A DNA stretch of 49,937 nt from Rhodospirillales bacterium (GCA_021775105.1 JAJFIJ010000087.1:1-49937); one strand, 5' to 3'; positions 24,426-34,025 are shown, counted from the first letter of the stretch. The notes: a model not told the origin generated them from the letters alone. Program-made: numbers and translations.

Positions 24426-26243
24426 ATGAGAAACCTCCTCTATATATCAGGCAGACTGGCAGTCGTGTCGGCGCTGGTTCTGACACTAGGTTTACCAACC
24501 CTCCTGCCTGCAACGGAGATCGCGGCGCGGCCTGACGGGTTGGAAGAAAAACCTCCCACTCAGGATGAAGATAACGGGTTTCAAAAGGCCGGGAAGGCCG
24601 TCCTGGAAGTCCAGAGAGCCTTGTCGGATATGGGGTTTTATCTGGGCTCGATTGACGGGCATTTGAATGCCGAGACCCGAGCGGCCATTCGGGTCTACCA
24701 GCAAGGTGCCGGACTTGAGGTGAACGGCAAGGTCTCTCGCCAGTTATGGAACCTGCTGATGAATACGCAAGAGGTCCACAACCTGCTGAAGCGCCTTGAA
24801 AATGTGCGAAAATCAGACAAGGACAAGGCCCGTCAGGCCCTGCTGGCGCACCCGGCAACGCGCGACCTGATTAAAGAAAACTCGGACGAAAAGGCTGACC
24901 CGACGCGAGATGCCTCAACGTGTCTTACCGACCCCACCGTTCGCTGCCTGCTTGATGCCGCCCTTGAGAATGTCAAAGCCGTTTTCAAGCCGGAACTTCG
25001 CGACTGGGCATTGGGTGAAATTCTGGTCGCGCAATCGCGTGCCGGCCTTAACGAAGCCGCTATGGAAACGGCGGCACGAATGAAGGACCCCCGCCTGATT
25101 ATGGTCGCGCTTCGCGATATTGCAGAAGGTCAGGCTGCATCCGGCAATGCTGCAGGTGCCAGAGACGCAGCGGGGATCATTCCCGATATTGAAAAAAAGG
25201 TAGAAGCCTTCGCCATGATTGCCGAAATCCAGACCCGGCAACGTGATTTCGATGAGGCCAGACAGAGCATTGATCTTTTAAACGCATCACTGGAGCAGTT
25301 GAAATCTGAAACCAAACGCATCTCCCTCGAAACCCGGATCGCCATCATGCTGGCAAAAGCAGGGGACAACGCAGGGGCGACCGACCGGTTGGCGAAAGCG
25401 GAAATCCGCGCTCGAACCCGAACATCGGGTGAGGAAAAGGGGATTGCGCTCCGCTACGTCGCCGCAGCATTGGCCGAAACCGAACACCCTGATCAGGCCT
25501 TAAGCGTGCTTGATGACATCGAAGCATCATCGGAACGAACCTCCGTGCTAATTTCTACGGCGACGGCTCAGGCGCGAGCCGGCGACGCAGCCGCTGCGCT
25601 GGCAACCGCTGATACCATTGAAGCCGTTCGTTACCGGGCGGTGGTTCTTGGCAAGATCGCTCTTTCTCAGGCCATGGCGAAAAACTTTGAAGCCGCAGAC
25701 ACGACACTGGATACGGCACTCGCCGCCGTCGACAAGATCGCCCTGCCCTACGCCCGGTCTTACGCCGTTAGTCGCATTGCGCTTTCCATGAGCAAACTTG
25801 GCACCCTGATCCCGGACAGGATGAAAAACATCCCGTCTTCCGGCAGCCAGCCCCCTTCGATCAGCCAGACTGTGTGGTCGCGATTTGCCAAAGCCGCTGA
25901 AATCGCCGGGGGCATTGATGACAACCGGCTTCGTGCCCATACCTTGTGGTCAATCAGTACCGATCAGCGGCGCGGCGGCGACACGGCCGGTGCAGAGGCA
26001 ACTGAACAACTGGCGTCTGCCGCCAGCGATGAAATCAAGAGCCGCCTGACACGGGTCTGGATGTTTGCAGAACTGGCCAGTAACCACGCGCGGGCAAGCG
26101 AGCCAAAAATCAGCTGGACCGCCTTCAGAAGCGGCATTGATATTGCGTCCAAAATTGAAAATCCCTGGGGCCGGGCCCGGGCTCTCGCCAAACTGGCGCA
26201 AACACTGATCGATATCGTTGTTCCCGGAACGGCGCGTCAATAG
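24426..26243 (+). CDS. Exported peptidoglycan-binding domain protein with helical repeats
   Basis: The 605-aa product has a signal peptide (about 1-30; VVSALVLTLGLPTLLPATEIAA), a PG_binding_1 domain at about 57-112 (LEVQRALSDMGFYLGSIDGH, then NAETRAAIRVYQQGAGLEVNG), a charged linker with one short cysteine-containing segment (TCLTDPTVRCLL), and then about 400 residues of TPR-like helical repeats. Each repeat carries alanine-rich pairs such as LAKAGDNAGATDRLAKAE and QARAGDAAAALATADTIEA. It would sit in the periplasm, hold the cell wall and act as a scaffold. It lies 123 bases after the caspase lipoprotein on the same strand. Binding partners are unknown. Confidence 0.8.
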   Translation: MRNLLYISGRLAVVSALVLTLGLPTLLPATEIAARPDGLEEKPPTQDEDNGFQKAGKAVLEVQRALSDMGFYLGSIDGHLNAETRAAIRVYQQGAGLEVNGKVSRQLWNLLMNTQEVHNLLKRLENVRKSDKDKARQALLAHPATRDLIKENSDEKADPTRDASTCLTDPTVRCLLDAALENVKAVFKPELRDWALGEILVAQSRAGLNEAAMETAARMKDPRLIMVALRDIAEGQAASGNAAGARDAAGIIPDIEKKVEAFAMIAEIQTRQRDFDEARQSIDLLNASLEQLKSETKRISLETRIAIMLAKAGDNAGATDRLAKAEIRARTRTSGEEKGIALRYVAAALAETEHPDQALSVLDDIEASSERTSVLISTATAQARAGDAAAALATADTIEAVRYRAVVLGKIALSQAMAKNFEAADTTLDTALAAVDKIALPYARSYAVSRIALSMSKLGTLIPDRMKNIPSSGSQPPSISQTVWSRFAKAAEIAGGIDDNRLRAHTLWSISTDQRRGGDTAGAEATEQLASAASDEIKSRLTRVWMFAELASNHARASEPKISWTAFRSGIDIASKIENPWGRARALAKLAQTLIDIVVPGTARQ

Positions 26244-26340
26244 CGGTTGCCCTCTTGCCCGGCACGAGCTAACCGCCTACATTCACGCAACGAAATTTGA
26301 CCGCCAACAGACCTTTTTGCGACGGGATTTATACTTCACC

Positions 26341-26943
26341 GTGACTAATATATTTTCTCAATCCCGGTTTCGGCAGTTGAGGTCGGTGATCGCCCTGGGT
26401 GTTGTAATGATTCTGACGGGTTGCGGGGCGACCGAGAAGGTCACAGAATTTTTTGACAAACCGCCAATCCTTCCGTGTCCTGATTTTCGTATTCTGGCAG
26501 ATGCTGCCAGTTATACCACTTATCGCCCCGGTCCCGGACGTGACCTGATCGATGTTGATGTTGAGGGCAGTTTCAACAACATGCGTGTTGCCTGTCTGAG
26601 TAAAATGGACAAGAAAACACGAATTGGCATTATGGAGGTCGAGGTTATTCTTGATTTCGTCACCCAGCGTGGTCCGGCCAATAAATCCCGCAAAGCCGAT
26701 TTTCCTTATTTCGTCAGCGTCACCGACCTGAATCACAAAATACTGTATCGCGAAGAATTCAAGGTATCCGTCAGTTATACGGGAAACCGCACGGGATTTG
26801 GTTTTCGAAATGAACCGATCACGCTTGAGCTGCCCCTTAAACCGGAACTGACCGGAGAAGATTACATCGTTTTTGCCGGGTTTATCCTGACCCGCGAACA
26901 ACTGGACCTGAACCGTGCGCGCAGACGTCAGATAACGCGATAG
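26341..26943 (+). CDS. Lipoprotein of unknown function (200 aa)
   Basis: From a GTG at 26341 the protein starts with a short basic segment and a hydrophobic stretch ending in the lipobox ILTG-C28. The mature part holds one predicted beta-rich domain with CPDFRILADAASYTTYRPGPGRD near its start, FNNMRVACLSK, and a C-terminal VFAGFILTREQLDLNRARRR. The frame is open from 26218, overlapping the preceding gene, but only the GTG puts the lipid signal at the N-terminus. It follows the peptidoglycan-binding protein by 97 bases and converges on a cyclase gene. I have seen this layout in alphaproteobacterial lipoproteins, but no function is known to me. Confidence 0.72.
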   Translation: MTNIFSQSRFRQLRSVIALGVVMILTGCGATEKVTEFFDKPPILPCPDFRILADAASYTTYRPGPGRDLIDVDVEGSFNNMRVACLSKMDKKTRIGIMEVEVILDFVTQRGPANKSRKADFPYFVSVTDLNHKILYREEFKVSVSYTGNRTGFGFRNEPITLELPLKPELTGEDYIVFAGFILTREQLDLNRARRRQITR

Positions 26944-26972
26944 GCGAACCGCGCCTGTCAGGCCTTCCAGGA

Positions 26973-28286
26973 TCAGGTGATTTTGCGGCGCTCAACGTGA
27001 AGCACCTGCCTTCTGCCTTTAACCGATAATTCCTCGGGTTGCATAATTTTACCCCCGGCGGACAGGGCGGTTTCGACATCGACGACCAGTTCACCCGCTT
27101 TGGCGGCGGAACACAGGCGTGCCGCCACATTGACGCTATCGCCGATAACTGTGAAATCCTGCCGGTCTGCTGGCCCAATTGCTCCGGAAATCACCGGGCC
27201 TGAAAATATTCCGACTCCGACGCCTCTTGGCAGCTCCAACCTCCCCAGGTCGGCCAATAACCGTGCCGCAGCATCAATGGCCCGGCATTCCCGACCCGGT
27301 CCATCAAACCGCGCCAGCACAGCATCACCAATCATTTTGTCGACATCGCCACCGAACTCAGAGATTGCGGCGACTTGCACTGACATCACCCGGTTGAGAA
27401 ACTCAACGACCTCTTCCGGTGGTGTTTCTTCCGAATAGGCGGTGAAGTCCCGAATATCGCTCATGAGCAGGGTGCACTCAATCTTTCGCGATTCAATTGA
27501 CCTGCTTTCGACAGACTGGCGGGTCGCGTCAATCGTCGAGCGCGACACAAACCGTTCAAGTTCGTGGCGCAAGCGCGCCAACTGGGTCGTACGCCAGTCA
27601 ATGTCACCCTGGGCGCGCAGGACCAGACCATTGGTTGCAAAGCCCAGCAGAACCAGAAAAACCAGGGGAACCGCAACAGCGGGCGCGCCAACCCTGAGCA
27701 GCAGGGTATCCAGAATACCCACCGGTTCATACAACTCGAACACCAATCGGCCGCCGGCAAGTGTATGGATTGGAACATATAACTCGTAGAGATCAATTCC
27801 GCCGACACCGTATTTTCGGACCAGTGACCGTGCGTCATCTTCCATCGCTTTCAGGAAGGCCGGGCTGGCATCCGTCGTACCGATCAGATTGGCTTCAGAA
27901 CTGTAGACAATCATGCCACCCTGCCCGTAAATCTTAAGGCGCGACAGGCTCAGTTCAGACTCTTCATCGCCAAGCGCGGCCAGAAGTTGCTGACCTGCGG
28001 GTGTCGCGTAGACGGCTGAGGGCAATGCACCCTTGGCCAACTCTGCCCACGCCCCGGGAGCATCACTAGACATTGCACGGTCAATAATCAACGCCCGACG
28101 GGCGGCAAATTCCATGTATACGGACTGCATCAGTTGCGTACCGCCCCACCCGGCCACTGCACAAAACGCCGCCGCCAATAACAGGAACAACGGCAATACC
28201 CGGCGGCGAAACAACCGTTTCAGCGGATACGGATTGTCATAATCAGGGTGCTGATTTATATCAGGCTCGGTTGGAGATTTTGGCAC
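26973..28286 (-). CDS. Membrane-bound class III adenylate cyclase
   Basis: The 437-aa protein has a membrane helix at about 30-48, an extracytoplasmic sensor domain of about 145 residues, a second helix at about 200-220, and a cytoplasmic cyclase domain from about 268. Metal-binding D277 (MSDIRDFTAYSEE) and D321 (KMIGDAV) are present, as are the substrate-selecting pair K317 and D377 (DRQDFTVIGD), which favours ATP, and the transition-state N386 and R390 (NVAARL). It should therefore make cAMP in response to a periplasmic signal. The start is a GTG at 28286 with AGGA about 12 bases upstream. It converges on the lipoprotein gene. Confidence 0.9.
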   Translation of the reverse strand: MPKSPTEPDINQHPDYDNPYPLKRLFRRRVLPLFLLLAAAFCAVAGWGGTQLMQSVYMEFAARRALIIDRAMSSDAPGAWAELAKGALPSAVYATPAGQQLLAALGDEESELSLSRLKIYGQGGMIVYSSEANLIGTTDASPAFLKAMEDDARSLVRKYGVGGIDLYELYVPIHTLAGGRLVFELYEPVGILDTLLLRVGAPAVAVPLVFLVLLGFATNGLVLRAQGDIDWRTTQLARLRHELERFVSRSTIDATRQSVESRSIESRKIECTLLMSDIRDFTAYSEETPPEEVVEFLNRVMSVQVAAISEFGGDVDKMIGDAVLARFDGPGRECRAIDAAARLLADLGRLELPRGVGVGIFSGPVISGAIGPADRQDFTVIGDSVNVAARLCSAAKAGELVVDVETALSAGGKIMQPEELSVKGRRQVLHVERRKIT

Positions 28287-28326
28287 TATGTTCTGTTCCT
28301 GTAATGCAACTGGATTTCAGGCAACC

Positions 28327-28352
28327 AAAAGGCCCGACCTCACAGTCGGGCC
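28327..28352 (-). terminator. Intrinsic terminator of the diheme cytochrome c gene
   Basis: On the minus strand GGCCCGAC and GTCGGGCC form a perfect eight-base-pair GC-rich stem with a six-base loop, followed by TTTT. It begins 22 bases past the stop codon of the cytochrome gene and so separates that transcript from the cyclase gene. Confidence 0.85.
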
Positions 28353-28373
28353 CCGGCTTCCCGAACCTGATAG

Positions 28374-29108
28374 CTATTTCGGCAGTGTCGCCATATAGCT
28401 CATAATATCAACTGTCACATCAGGCCCCAATGCACGGAGGGCAGGCATTGATTCTTTGGGTTGACCGTTCATGATTTTGTGCATGACTTCCCATGGGTTA
28501 CCCATCTGCTTGCCAAACGACTTCATGTCTTTCGGCAACTTGCCATCCATGCCATGGCACTTTGCGCAGATGGTATTGTAAATGGGTTCTCCTTTGGCGG
28601 CGTCCCCTTTCGGTTTTTTGCTTGCACGGTCGATATATTTATCCATATCGACCTGCCCATTGCTGACGAAATTGGCCAGATCCATAAAATCCCGGTCCGC
28701 CATCTTGCCTGTATATCCATGAGTGCTGTCTTTCATGACAGCAATGATCTTTGTCGGATCTGCACCCTTGAATTTTCGCAACCCTGTGATTCCAGTTTTA
28801 TAGGAACCGGAGGCATAGGCCCCGTCCTTGCCCATCAAATCCCAACCATGACAAGATTTACAGCGATATGTCGCATTTCCCTTTTTCTTGGTGTTTGAAG
28901 CTGGCCATGCAGGATGGGTGTCTTTCGGTTTTTCCGCCTTGATCACGGCAAACCACTTGTCATAAAGAAGGCCGCCCCGGGCGATAGACGATTGCAATTC
29001 AGCTGACAGCACCGGAGAAGACATAAATACGACCCCGCCAACCAAAACCGCGCCAGCTACACAAAACATTACTGATTTACCCAGCGCCTTTTTAATCAAG
29101 CTTCCCAT
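28374..29108 (-). CDS. Exported diheme cytochrome c
   Basis: The 244-aa protein has a signal peptide (about 1-36, ending PVLSA) and two c-type heme sites: C83-KS-C86-H87 in YRCKSCHGWDLMGKDG and C181-AK-C184-H185 in TICAKCHGMDG. Possible sixth-ligand methionines occur after each site. It should carry electrons in the periplasm. AGGAGG lies seven bases before the ATG. Upstream is a perfect FNR-type box with a matching -10, and downstream a terminator, so it is a single-gene unit. The redox partner is unknown, but the FNR site points to a role when oxygen is low. Confidence 0.88.
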   Translation of the reverse strand: MGSLIKKALGKSVMFCVAGAVLVGGVVFMSSPVLSAELQSSIARGGLLYDKWFAVIKAEKPKDTHPAWPASNTKKKGNATYRCKSCHGWDLMGKDGAYASGSYKTGITGLRKFKGADPTKIIAVMKDSTHGYTGKMADRDFMDLANFVSNGQVDMDKYIDRASKKPKGDAAKGEPIYNTICAKCHGMDGKLPKDMKSFGKQMGNPWEVMHKIMNGQPKESMPALRALGPDVTVDIMSYMATLPK

Positions 29109-29168
29109 GACAAACCTCCTATAAGAACAAATACATTCCAGTCTTTCGAGTTTTTTTTAATTCCATGA

Positions 29169-29211
29169 AATATACTTGTTAGCAGGCCACCTACACATTG
29201 ATGTCAATCAA
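29169..29211 (-). promoter_or_regulatory. FNR/FixK-type activated promoter of the diheme cytochrome c gene
   Basis: TTGATGTCAATCAA (29198-29211) is a perfect TTGAT-N4-ATCAA site. On the minus strand a good -10, TATATT (29174-29169), lies downstream and sets a start near 29162, about 42 bases from the box centre, the class II spacing. The start codon follows about 55 bases later. A second perfect site lies before ctaB at 279-292. Confidence 0.72.
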
Positions 29212-29213
29212 TT

Positions 29214-29230
29214 TCAGGTCAAACACCTGA
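29214..29230. repeat. Inverted repeat TCAGGT-N5-ACCTGA beside the FNR box
   Basis: Six-base arms TCAGGT and ACCTGA with spacer CAAAC lie two bases upstream of the FNR-type site and about 45 bases before the gcv promoter -35. It may be a second regulator's site in this divergent region. The arms are short, so chance is possible. Confidence 0.3.
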
Positions 29231-29275
29231 CCGACTTGGCTTTTTTGGCCCCCGATTTGTTTTTGTCTGCTTTTG

Positions 29276-29304
29276 TTGACCGATCAATGCAGCCGTGAGA
29301 TAGT
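29276..29304 (+). promoter_or_regulatory. Sigma-70 promoter of the glycine cleavage operon
   Basis: TTGACC (29276-29281; five of six to consensus) and GATAGT (29299-29304; four of six) are separated by exactly 17 bases. The predicted start, near 29311, lies about 30 bases before the first aptamer, so the whole riboswitch is in the leader. Confidence 0.62.
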
Positions 29305-29341
29305 GCGCCTGTTAAATCTGAATATTCTCAGATGACCGTTG

Positions 29342-29536
29342 TGGGAGAGAACAGGCCGAAATCGCCTGTCGCCGAAGGAGCAACCGCCCCGGAAACTCTC
29401 AGGCAGCCGGACCGCAACGGGATGAGGCTCTGGAAAGCGAGCCGGGTTGAACTGAAACCCGTCTCCACCGAAGATGTAAGCTGGTCGTCATGTGTGATGA
29501 CCAAGTGAATCTTTCAGGTTCCACGACAGAGGGGGC
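29342..29536 (+). promoter_or_regulatory. Tandem glycine riboswitch
   Basis: Two glycine aptamers in series. The first shows GGGAGAGA (29343-29350), CCGAAGGAGCAA (29372-29383) and ACTCTCAGGC. The second shows GGCTCTGGAAAG (from 29426), CACCGAAGATGTAAG (29466-29480), GTGAATCTTTCAGGT (29505-29519) and the closing CGACAGAGGGGGC. Such elements raise expression of glycine cleavage genes when glycine is high. The linker to gcvT contains a GCGGCTT / AAGCTGC hairpin (29555-29571) and then the AGGGGC ribosome site at 29605, so control may act on transcription or translation. The next gene is gcvT, as expected. Confidence 0.92.
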
Positions 29537-29616
29537 ACCCTTCGATCTGGGTTGGCGGCTTAAAAAGCTGCTATGATCAGAAGGGCTGCTGAAATCTGTT
29601 GTATAGGGGCGAAATC

Positions 29617-30729
29617 ATGAGCGATCCTTCGACTACTCTACTAAATACACCGCTTGATGCGCTGCATCGGGAACTTGACGCCAAAATGGTGCCGTTCGCC
29701 GGATACGATATGCCGGTCCAGTATCCATTAGGCGTCCTCAAGGAACACGAACAGACACGCGCCCGCGCCGGCCTGTTTGATGTCTCACACATGGGTCAGG
29801 CCTACCTCAAGGGTAGCGAAGCCATTGCCGCCATCGAAACGCTGGTGCCAGGGGACATAGACGGCCTCGCCGGTGATGGCGTTCGTTATACGCTGCTGAC
29901 CAATGATCGTGGCGGCATTATCGATGATCTGATGGTTTCCAAATTCGATGGCGATCTGTTTCTGGTCTTCAATGCGGCCTGCAAGGAGCAGGATATCGCC
30001 CACATCACGGCCGGTGTCGGAGATCGCGCCAAACTTGAGGTTATTGAAGACAGGGCATTGATCGCCTTGCAGGGTCCGGTCGCCGCCGATGTCCTCGCCC
30101 GTTTTATCCCGGCTGCCCGCCATATGAGTTTCATGACCATTGCCAGACTGCATTGGGGGGACGTCGAATGTATCATCACGCGCTCCGGTTATACTGGTGA
30201 AGACGGATACGAGATATCCATTCCGGCCGGAGACGCAGAAAACATCTGTCGCCTGTTATTGGGCGAGGAAGAAGTTGAGGCCTGCGGCCTGGGGGCACGG
30301 GATTCACTCCGGCTTGAGGCCGGTCTCTGTCTCTATGGCAACGACATTGATCAGAATACAACGCCGATTGAAGCGGGTCTGACCTGGGTTGTTGGCAAGC
30401 GGCGCCGGGAAGACAGGGGGTTTCCGGGTGCCGACATCATTGTTCAGCAAATCGCCGACAAGTCGGCCAAAAAGCGTGTCGGCATCCGCCCCGATGGTCG
30501 CGCGCCTGCCCGCGCTGGCACGGAAATCACGGATGCAGACGGAAATGTTGTCGGTATAATCACCAGCGGCGGGTTTGGCCCAACCGCAGGCGGTCCGGTC
30601 GCCATGGGGTATGTGCCGACAGATATGGCGGCACCGGATACAGAGATTGGTTTGTCTGTGCGGGGCAAAATTCTGCCCGCAAGGATTGCCAAAATGCCTA
30701 TTGTTCCACATCGCTATCACAAAGACTAA
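29617..30729 (+). CDS. gcvT: Glycine cleavage system T protein (aminomethyltransferase)
   Basis: Transfers the aminomethyl group's carbon from the lipoyl arm of GcvH to tetrahydrofolate, releasing ammonia. The 370-aa protein starts MSDPSTTLLNTPLDALHREL, has MVPFAGYDMPVQYPLGVLKEH near residue 28, LFDVSHMGQ near 55, the folate-site GYTGEDGYEI near 195 and the catalytic aspartate region of GLGARDSLRLEAGLCLYGND. The ATG at 29617 has AGGGGC six bases upstream and is preferred over an earlier TTG. It is the first gene of the gcvTHP operon under the glycine riboswitch. Confidence 0.96.
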   Translation: MSDPSTTLLNTPLDALHRELDAKMVPFAGYDMPVQYPLGVLKEHEQTRARAGLFDVSHMGQAYLKGSEAIAAIETLVPGDIDGLAGDGVRYTLLTNDRGGIIDDLMVSKFDGDLFLVFNAACKEQDIAHITAGVGDRAKLEVIEDRALIALQGPVAADVLARFIPAARHMSFMTIARLHWGDVECIITRSGYTGEDGYEISIPAGDAENICRLLLGEEEVEACGLGARDSLRLEAGLCLYGNDIDQNTTPIEAGLTWVVGKRRREDRGFPGADIIVQQIADKSAKKRVGIRPDGRAPARAGTEITDADGNVVGIITSGGFGPTAGGPVAMGYVPTDMAAPDTEIGLSVRGKILPARIAKMPIVPHRYHKD

Positions 30730-30747
30730 AGCTAGGGAGACCAGAAA

Positions 30748-31122
30748 ATGAGCACCAAATACACCGAAGACCATGAATGGATCACCGTTGACGGGGATGT
30801 TGCCACCGTCGGCATCACCGATTATGCGCAAAAGGCACTCGGCGACATCGTTTTTGTTGAAACCCCGGAAGTTGGCGATGAAGTTTCCGCAGGCGACGAA
30901 GCTGGCGTTGTCGAATCCGTCAAGGCAGCCAGTGAAATCTATATCCCGCTATCGGGTGAAATTGTTGCCGCCAACGAAGATCTGGAAGACGAGCCATCGA
31001 AAGTCAACACCGACCCGACGACCGAGGGCTGGATGTTCAAGATCAAATTGTCCGACACCAGTGAACTGGACGGGTTGATGGATGAAGACGCTTACAAAGC
31101 ACATCTGGAGGGTCTCGAATAA
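30748..31122 (+). CDS. gcvH: Glycine cleavage system H protein (lipoyl carrier)
   Basis: Small acidic carrier whose lipoyl lysine shuttles the aminomethyl group between GcvP, GcvT and lipoamide dehydrogenase. The 124-aa protein has the usual length, [20 protein letters not shown] at the start and the modified lysine K59 in [12 protein letters not shown]. It lies 18 bases after gcvT, with an AGGGAG site before its ATG, and its stop codon shares one base with the gcvP start. Confidence 0.97.
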   Translation: MSTKYTEDHEWITVDGDVATVGITDYAQKALGDIVFVETPEVGDEVSAGDEAGVVESVKAASEIYIPLSGEIVAANEDLEDEPSKVNTDPTTEGWMFKIKLSDTSELDGLMDEDAYKAHLEGLE

Positions 31123-34025
31123 TGACTGCGCCGACTTTAAGCGAGCTCGAACATCGCGACGATTTCATCCGGCGCCATATCGGACCGGGTGAGCCGCAGA
31201 TCAAGGAGATGCTGGACGGGCTAGGCCTCGATTCTCTCGACGCCCTGATCGACAAAACAGTACCGGCCAACATCCGCACCGATGAGCCCCTGAAGATCGG
31301 CAAAAACATGACGGAGCGCGGGACGATTTCGTATCTGCGCAAAATGGCAGGACGCAATCAGGTTTTCGTTTCAATGATCGGGATGGGCTATTACGGCACC
31401 AAACTTCCGAGTGTTATTCTGCGGAATGTTCTGGAAAACCCCGGTTGGTATACCGCCTACACGCCTTATCAGGCGGAGGTCAGTCAGGGTCGCCTGGAAG
31501 CCTTGCTGAACTACCAGCAGATGGTTATCGACCTGACCGGCATGGAGATGGCCAATGCGTCGCTTCTGGATGAAGGCACGGCGGCGGCAGAAGCCATGGC
31601 AATGTCCAATCGCATATCAAAATCCAAGAGCGCACAGTTCTTCATTGATCAAGATACCCACCCGCAGACCATTGATGTGATCATGACCCGCGCCAAAACA
31701 CTTGGTTTTGACATTATCGTCGGAAATGCGGAAACGGACTTTGCCGAGCATGACTGTTTTGGTCTCCTGCTCCAGTATCCGGGTTCCAGCGGCGCTATCC
31801 GCGATATCCGTCCGGTCATTGAGGCCGCCAAGGAAAAGAAAGTCATTGTCACGGTGGCATCTGATTTGCTGGCGCTCTGCATGCTGACTCCGCCCGGTGA
31901 AATGGGCGCAGATATCGTTGTTGGCAATTCCCAGCGGTTCGGTGTGCCCATGGGGTATGGCGGTCCGCACGCTGCTTTCTTTGCGACCAGTGAAAAACAC
32001 AAACGCTCAATGCCAGGTCGTATCATCGGTGTTTCTGTCGATTCGGCAGGGAACCCGGCGCTCCGCATGGCATTGCAAACCCGCGAGCAGCACATTCGCC
32101 GGGACAAGGCGACCTCAAACATCTGCACCGCACAGGTTCTGCTTGCCGTCATTGCCGGACTGTATGCGACTTATCATGGACCGGATGGCCTCAAACGGAT
32201 CGCCGAAAAAGTCCATCGGATGACACAAATTCTGGCGGAAGGGCTTGGGCGACTGGGGTTCAAGGTGGTTAATGATGCGTTCTTCGATACTCTTACTGTG
32301 CACGTTCCGGGGCAAGCCAACCGAATAGCTGCCCGGGCCAGAGAATCACGGATTAACCTGAGAGTGATTGACAATGATCACCTTGGAATCTCCTTTGATG
32401 AAACCTCCCGGCGCAGAAACCTTTCCGCACTTTGGAATGTTTTTGCGACTAACGCAGACAAGGAATTCAATATCACCGAAATCGACGGTGAGGTTGAAGA
32501 ATGTATCCCGACGGACCTTCAACGCTCCAGCGAATTCATGACCCATCCCGTATTCGCCATGTATCATTCCGAAACAGAAATGATGCGTTATTTACGCTGG
32601 TTGGCGTCCAAGGATATTGCCCTGGATCGGGCCATGATCCCGCTTGGCTCCTGCACCATGAAGCTGAATTCGGCAACCGAGATGATTCCGGTGACATGGC
32701 GGGAGTTTGGCGCTATTCACCCGTTTGCACCTTTGGAACAGACGCAAGGTTACCAGCAGCTTTTCGAAGAACTCGAACAAATGCTCTGTGAAGCGACGGG
32801 TTTTGCCGCCGTATCGCTGCAACCCAACGCCGGATCACAGGGCGAATATGCAGGCCTGCTGACAATCGCCAAATACCATGCAAACCGTGGTGAAGGTCAT
32901 CGCAATATCTGCCTGATTCCGGCCAGTGCGCATGGCACCAATCCGGCAAGCGCGGCGATGGCAGGTATGAAAGTGATCGTCACAGAATGTGATGACAAGG
33001 GCAACGTCGATGTTGCCGACCTGAAAGCGCGAGCGGAAGAACACAAAGACAATCTTGCTGCCCTGATGATCACCTACCCGTCCACCCATGGCGTGTTTGA
33101 GGAAGCGATCATCGAGATCTGCGACATCATTCATGACAACGGCGGGCAGGTTTACATGGATGGAGCCAACCTGAACGCGATGATTGGCCTTTGCCGTCCG
33201 GGGACGTTCGGACCGGATGTGTCGCATATGAACTTGCACAAAACTTTCTGCATTCCGCACGGAGGTGGTGGACCGGGTATTGGACCGATTGGTGTCGGTG
33301 CTCACCTGGCACCCTATCTTCCGGACAGTTCCCTGGTCGATGGCGTCAATCCGGCGGCCAGAGGCGGCGAAACAATCGGTTCCGTATCTGCGGCCCCCTG
33401 GGGTTCAGCCAGTATCCTGCCAATTTCATGGGCCTATATGTTCATGATGGGCGGCAGCGGCCTGAAGAAGGCGACTGAGGTAGCGATCCTGAGTGCCAAC
33501 TACATCGCTCATCGTCTGGATCCGCATTTTCCGGTTCTGTATACCGGCAAACAGGGTATGGTCGCGCACGAGTGCATCGTCGATTTACGTCCAATCAAGG
33601 AATCGTGTGGCATTTCTGTGGATGACGTCGCCAAGCGTCTGGTCGACTACGGCTTCCACGCACCGACCATGTCGTTTCCGGTTGTCGACACCCTGATGAT
33701 CGAGCCGACCGAGTCGGAAACCAAGCGCGAGCTCGACCGTTTCTGCGATGCGATGATTGCCATTCGTGAGGAAATTCGTGAAGTCGAAGAAGGCAAGGCG
33801 GATACAGAGAATAATGTTCTGGTCAATGCGCCGCACACCCATCACCTGCTTCTGGAAGGTGACTGGGATCGGCCCTATTCGAAAGAACGCGCCTTCTTCC
33901 CGCTACCGGGACTGCGCGAAGACAAATTCTGGCCGCCGGTCGGACGTGTCGACAACGTCTACGGTGACCGCAACCTGATCTGTAGCTGCCCGTCAATCGA
34001 AGACTATCGCCACGCCGCTGAGTAG
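31122..34025 (+). CDS. gcvP: Glycine dehydrogenase (decarboxylating), full-length P protein
   Basis: PLP enzyme that decarboxylates glycine and loads the remaining aminomethyl group on GcvH. The 967-aa product is the long single-chain form with both halves fused; many bacteria split it into gcvPA and gcvPB. It starts [19 protein letters not shown] and has [28 protein letters not shown], and the PLP lysine is K707 in [20 protein letters not shown]. Translation is coupled to gcvH through a one-base overlap (TAATG). A hairpin follows at 34033-34064. A lipoamide dehydrogenase is not in the window. Confidence 0.97.
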   Translation: MTAPTLSELEHRDDFIRRHIGPGEPQIKEMLDGLGLDSLDALIDKTVPANIRTDEPLKIGKNMTERGTISYLRKMAGRNQVFVSMIGMGYYGTKLPSVILRNVLENPGWYTAYTPYQAEVSQGRLEALLNYQQMVIDLTGMEMANASLLDEGTAAAEAMAMSNRISKSKSAQFFIDQDTHPQTIDVIMTRAKTLGFDIIVGNAETDFAEHDCFGLLLQYPGSSGAIRDIRPVIEAAKEKKVIVTVASDLLALCMLTPPGEMGADIVVGNSQRFGVPMGYGGPHAAFFATSEKHKRSMPGRIIGVSVDSAGNPALRMALQTREQHIRRDKATSNICTAQVLLAVIAGLYATYHGPDGLKRIAEKVHRMTQILAEGLGRLGFKVVNDAFFDTLTVHVPGQANRIAARARESRINLRVIDNDHLGISFDETSRRRNLSALWNVFATNADKEFNITEIDGEVEECIPTDLQRSSEFMTHPVFAMYHSETEMMRYLRWLASKDIALDRAMIPLGSCTMKLNSATEMIPVTWREFGAIHPFAPLEQTQGYQQLFEELEQMLCEATGFAAVSLQPNAGSQGEYAGLLTIAKYHANRGEGHRNICLIPASAHGTNPASAAMAGMKVIVTECDDKGNVDVADLKARAEEHKDNLAALMITYPSTHGVFEEAIIEICDIIHDNGGQVYMDGANLNAMIGLCRPGTFGPDVSHMNLHKTFCIPHGGGGPGIGPIGVGAHLAPYLPDSSLVDGVNPAARGGETIGSVSAAPWGSASILPISWAYMFMMGGSGLKKATEVAILSANYIAHRLDPHFPVLYTGKQGMVAHECIVDLRPIKESCGISVDDVAKRLVDYGFHAPTMSFPVVDTLMIEPTESETKRELDRFCDAMIAIREEIREVEEGKADTENNVLVNAPHTHHLLLEGDWDRPYSKERAFFPLPGLREDKFWPPVGRVDNVYGDRNLICSCPSIEDYRHAAE

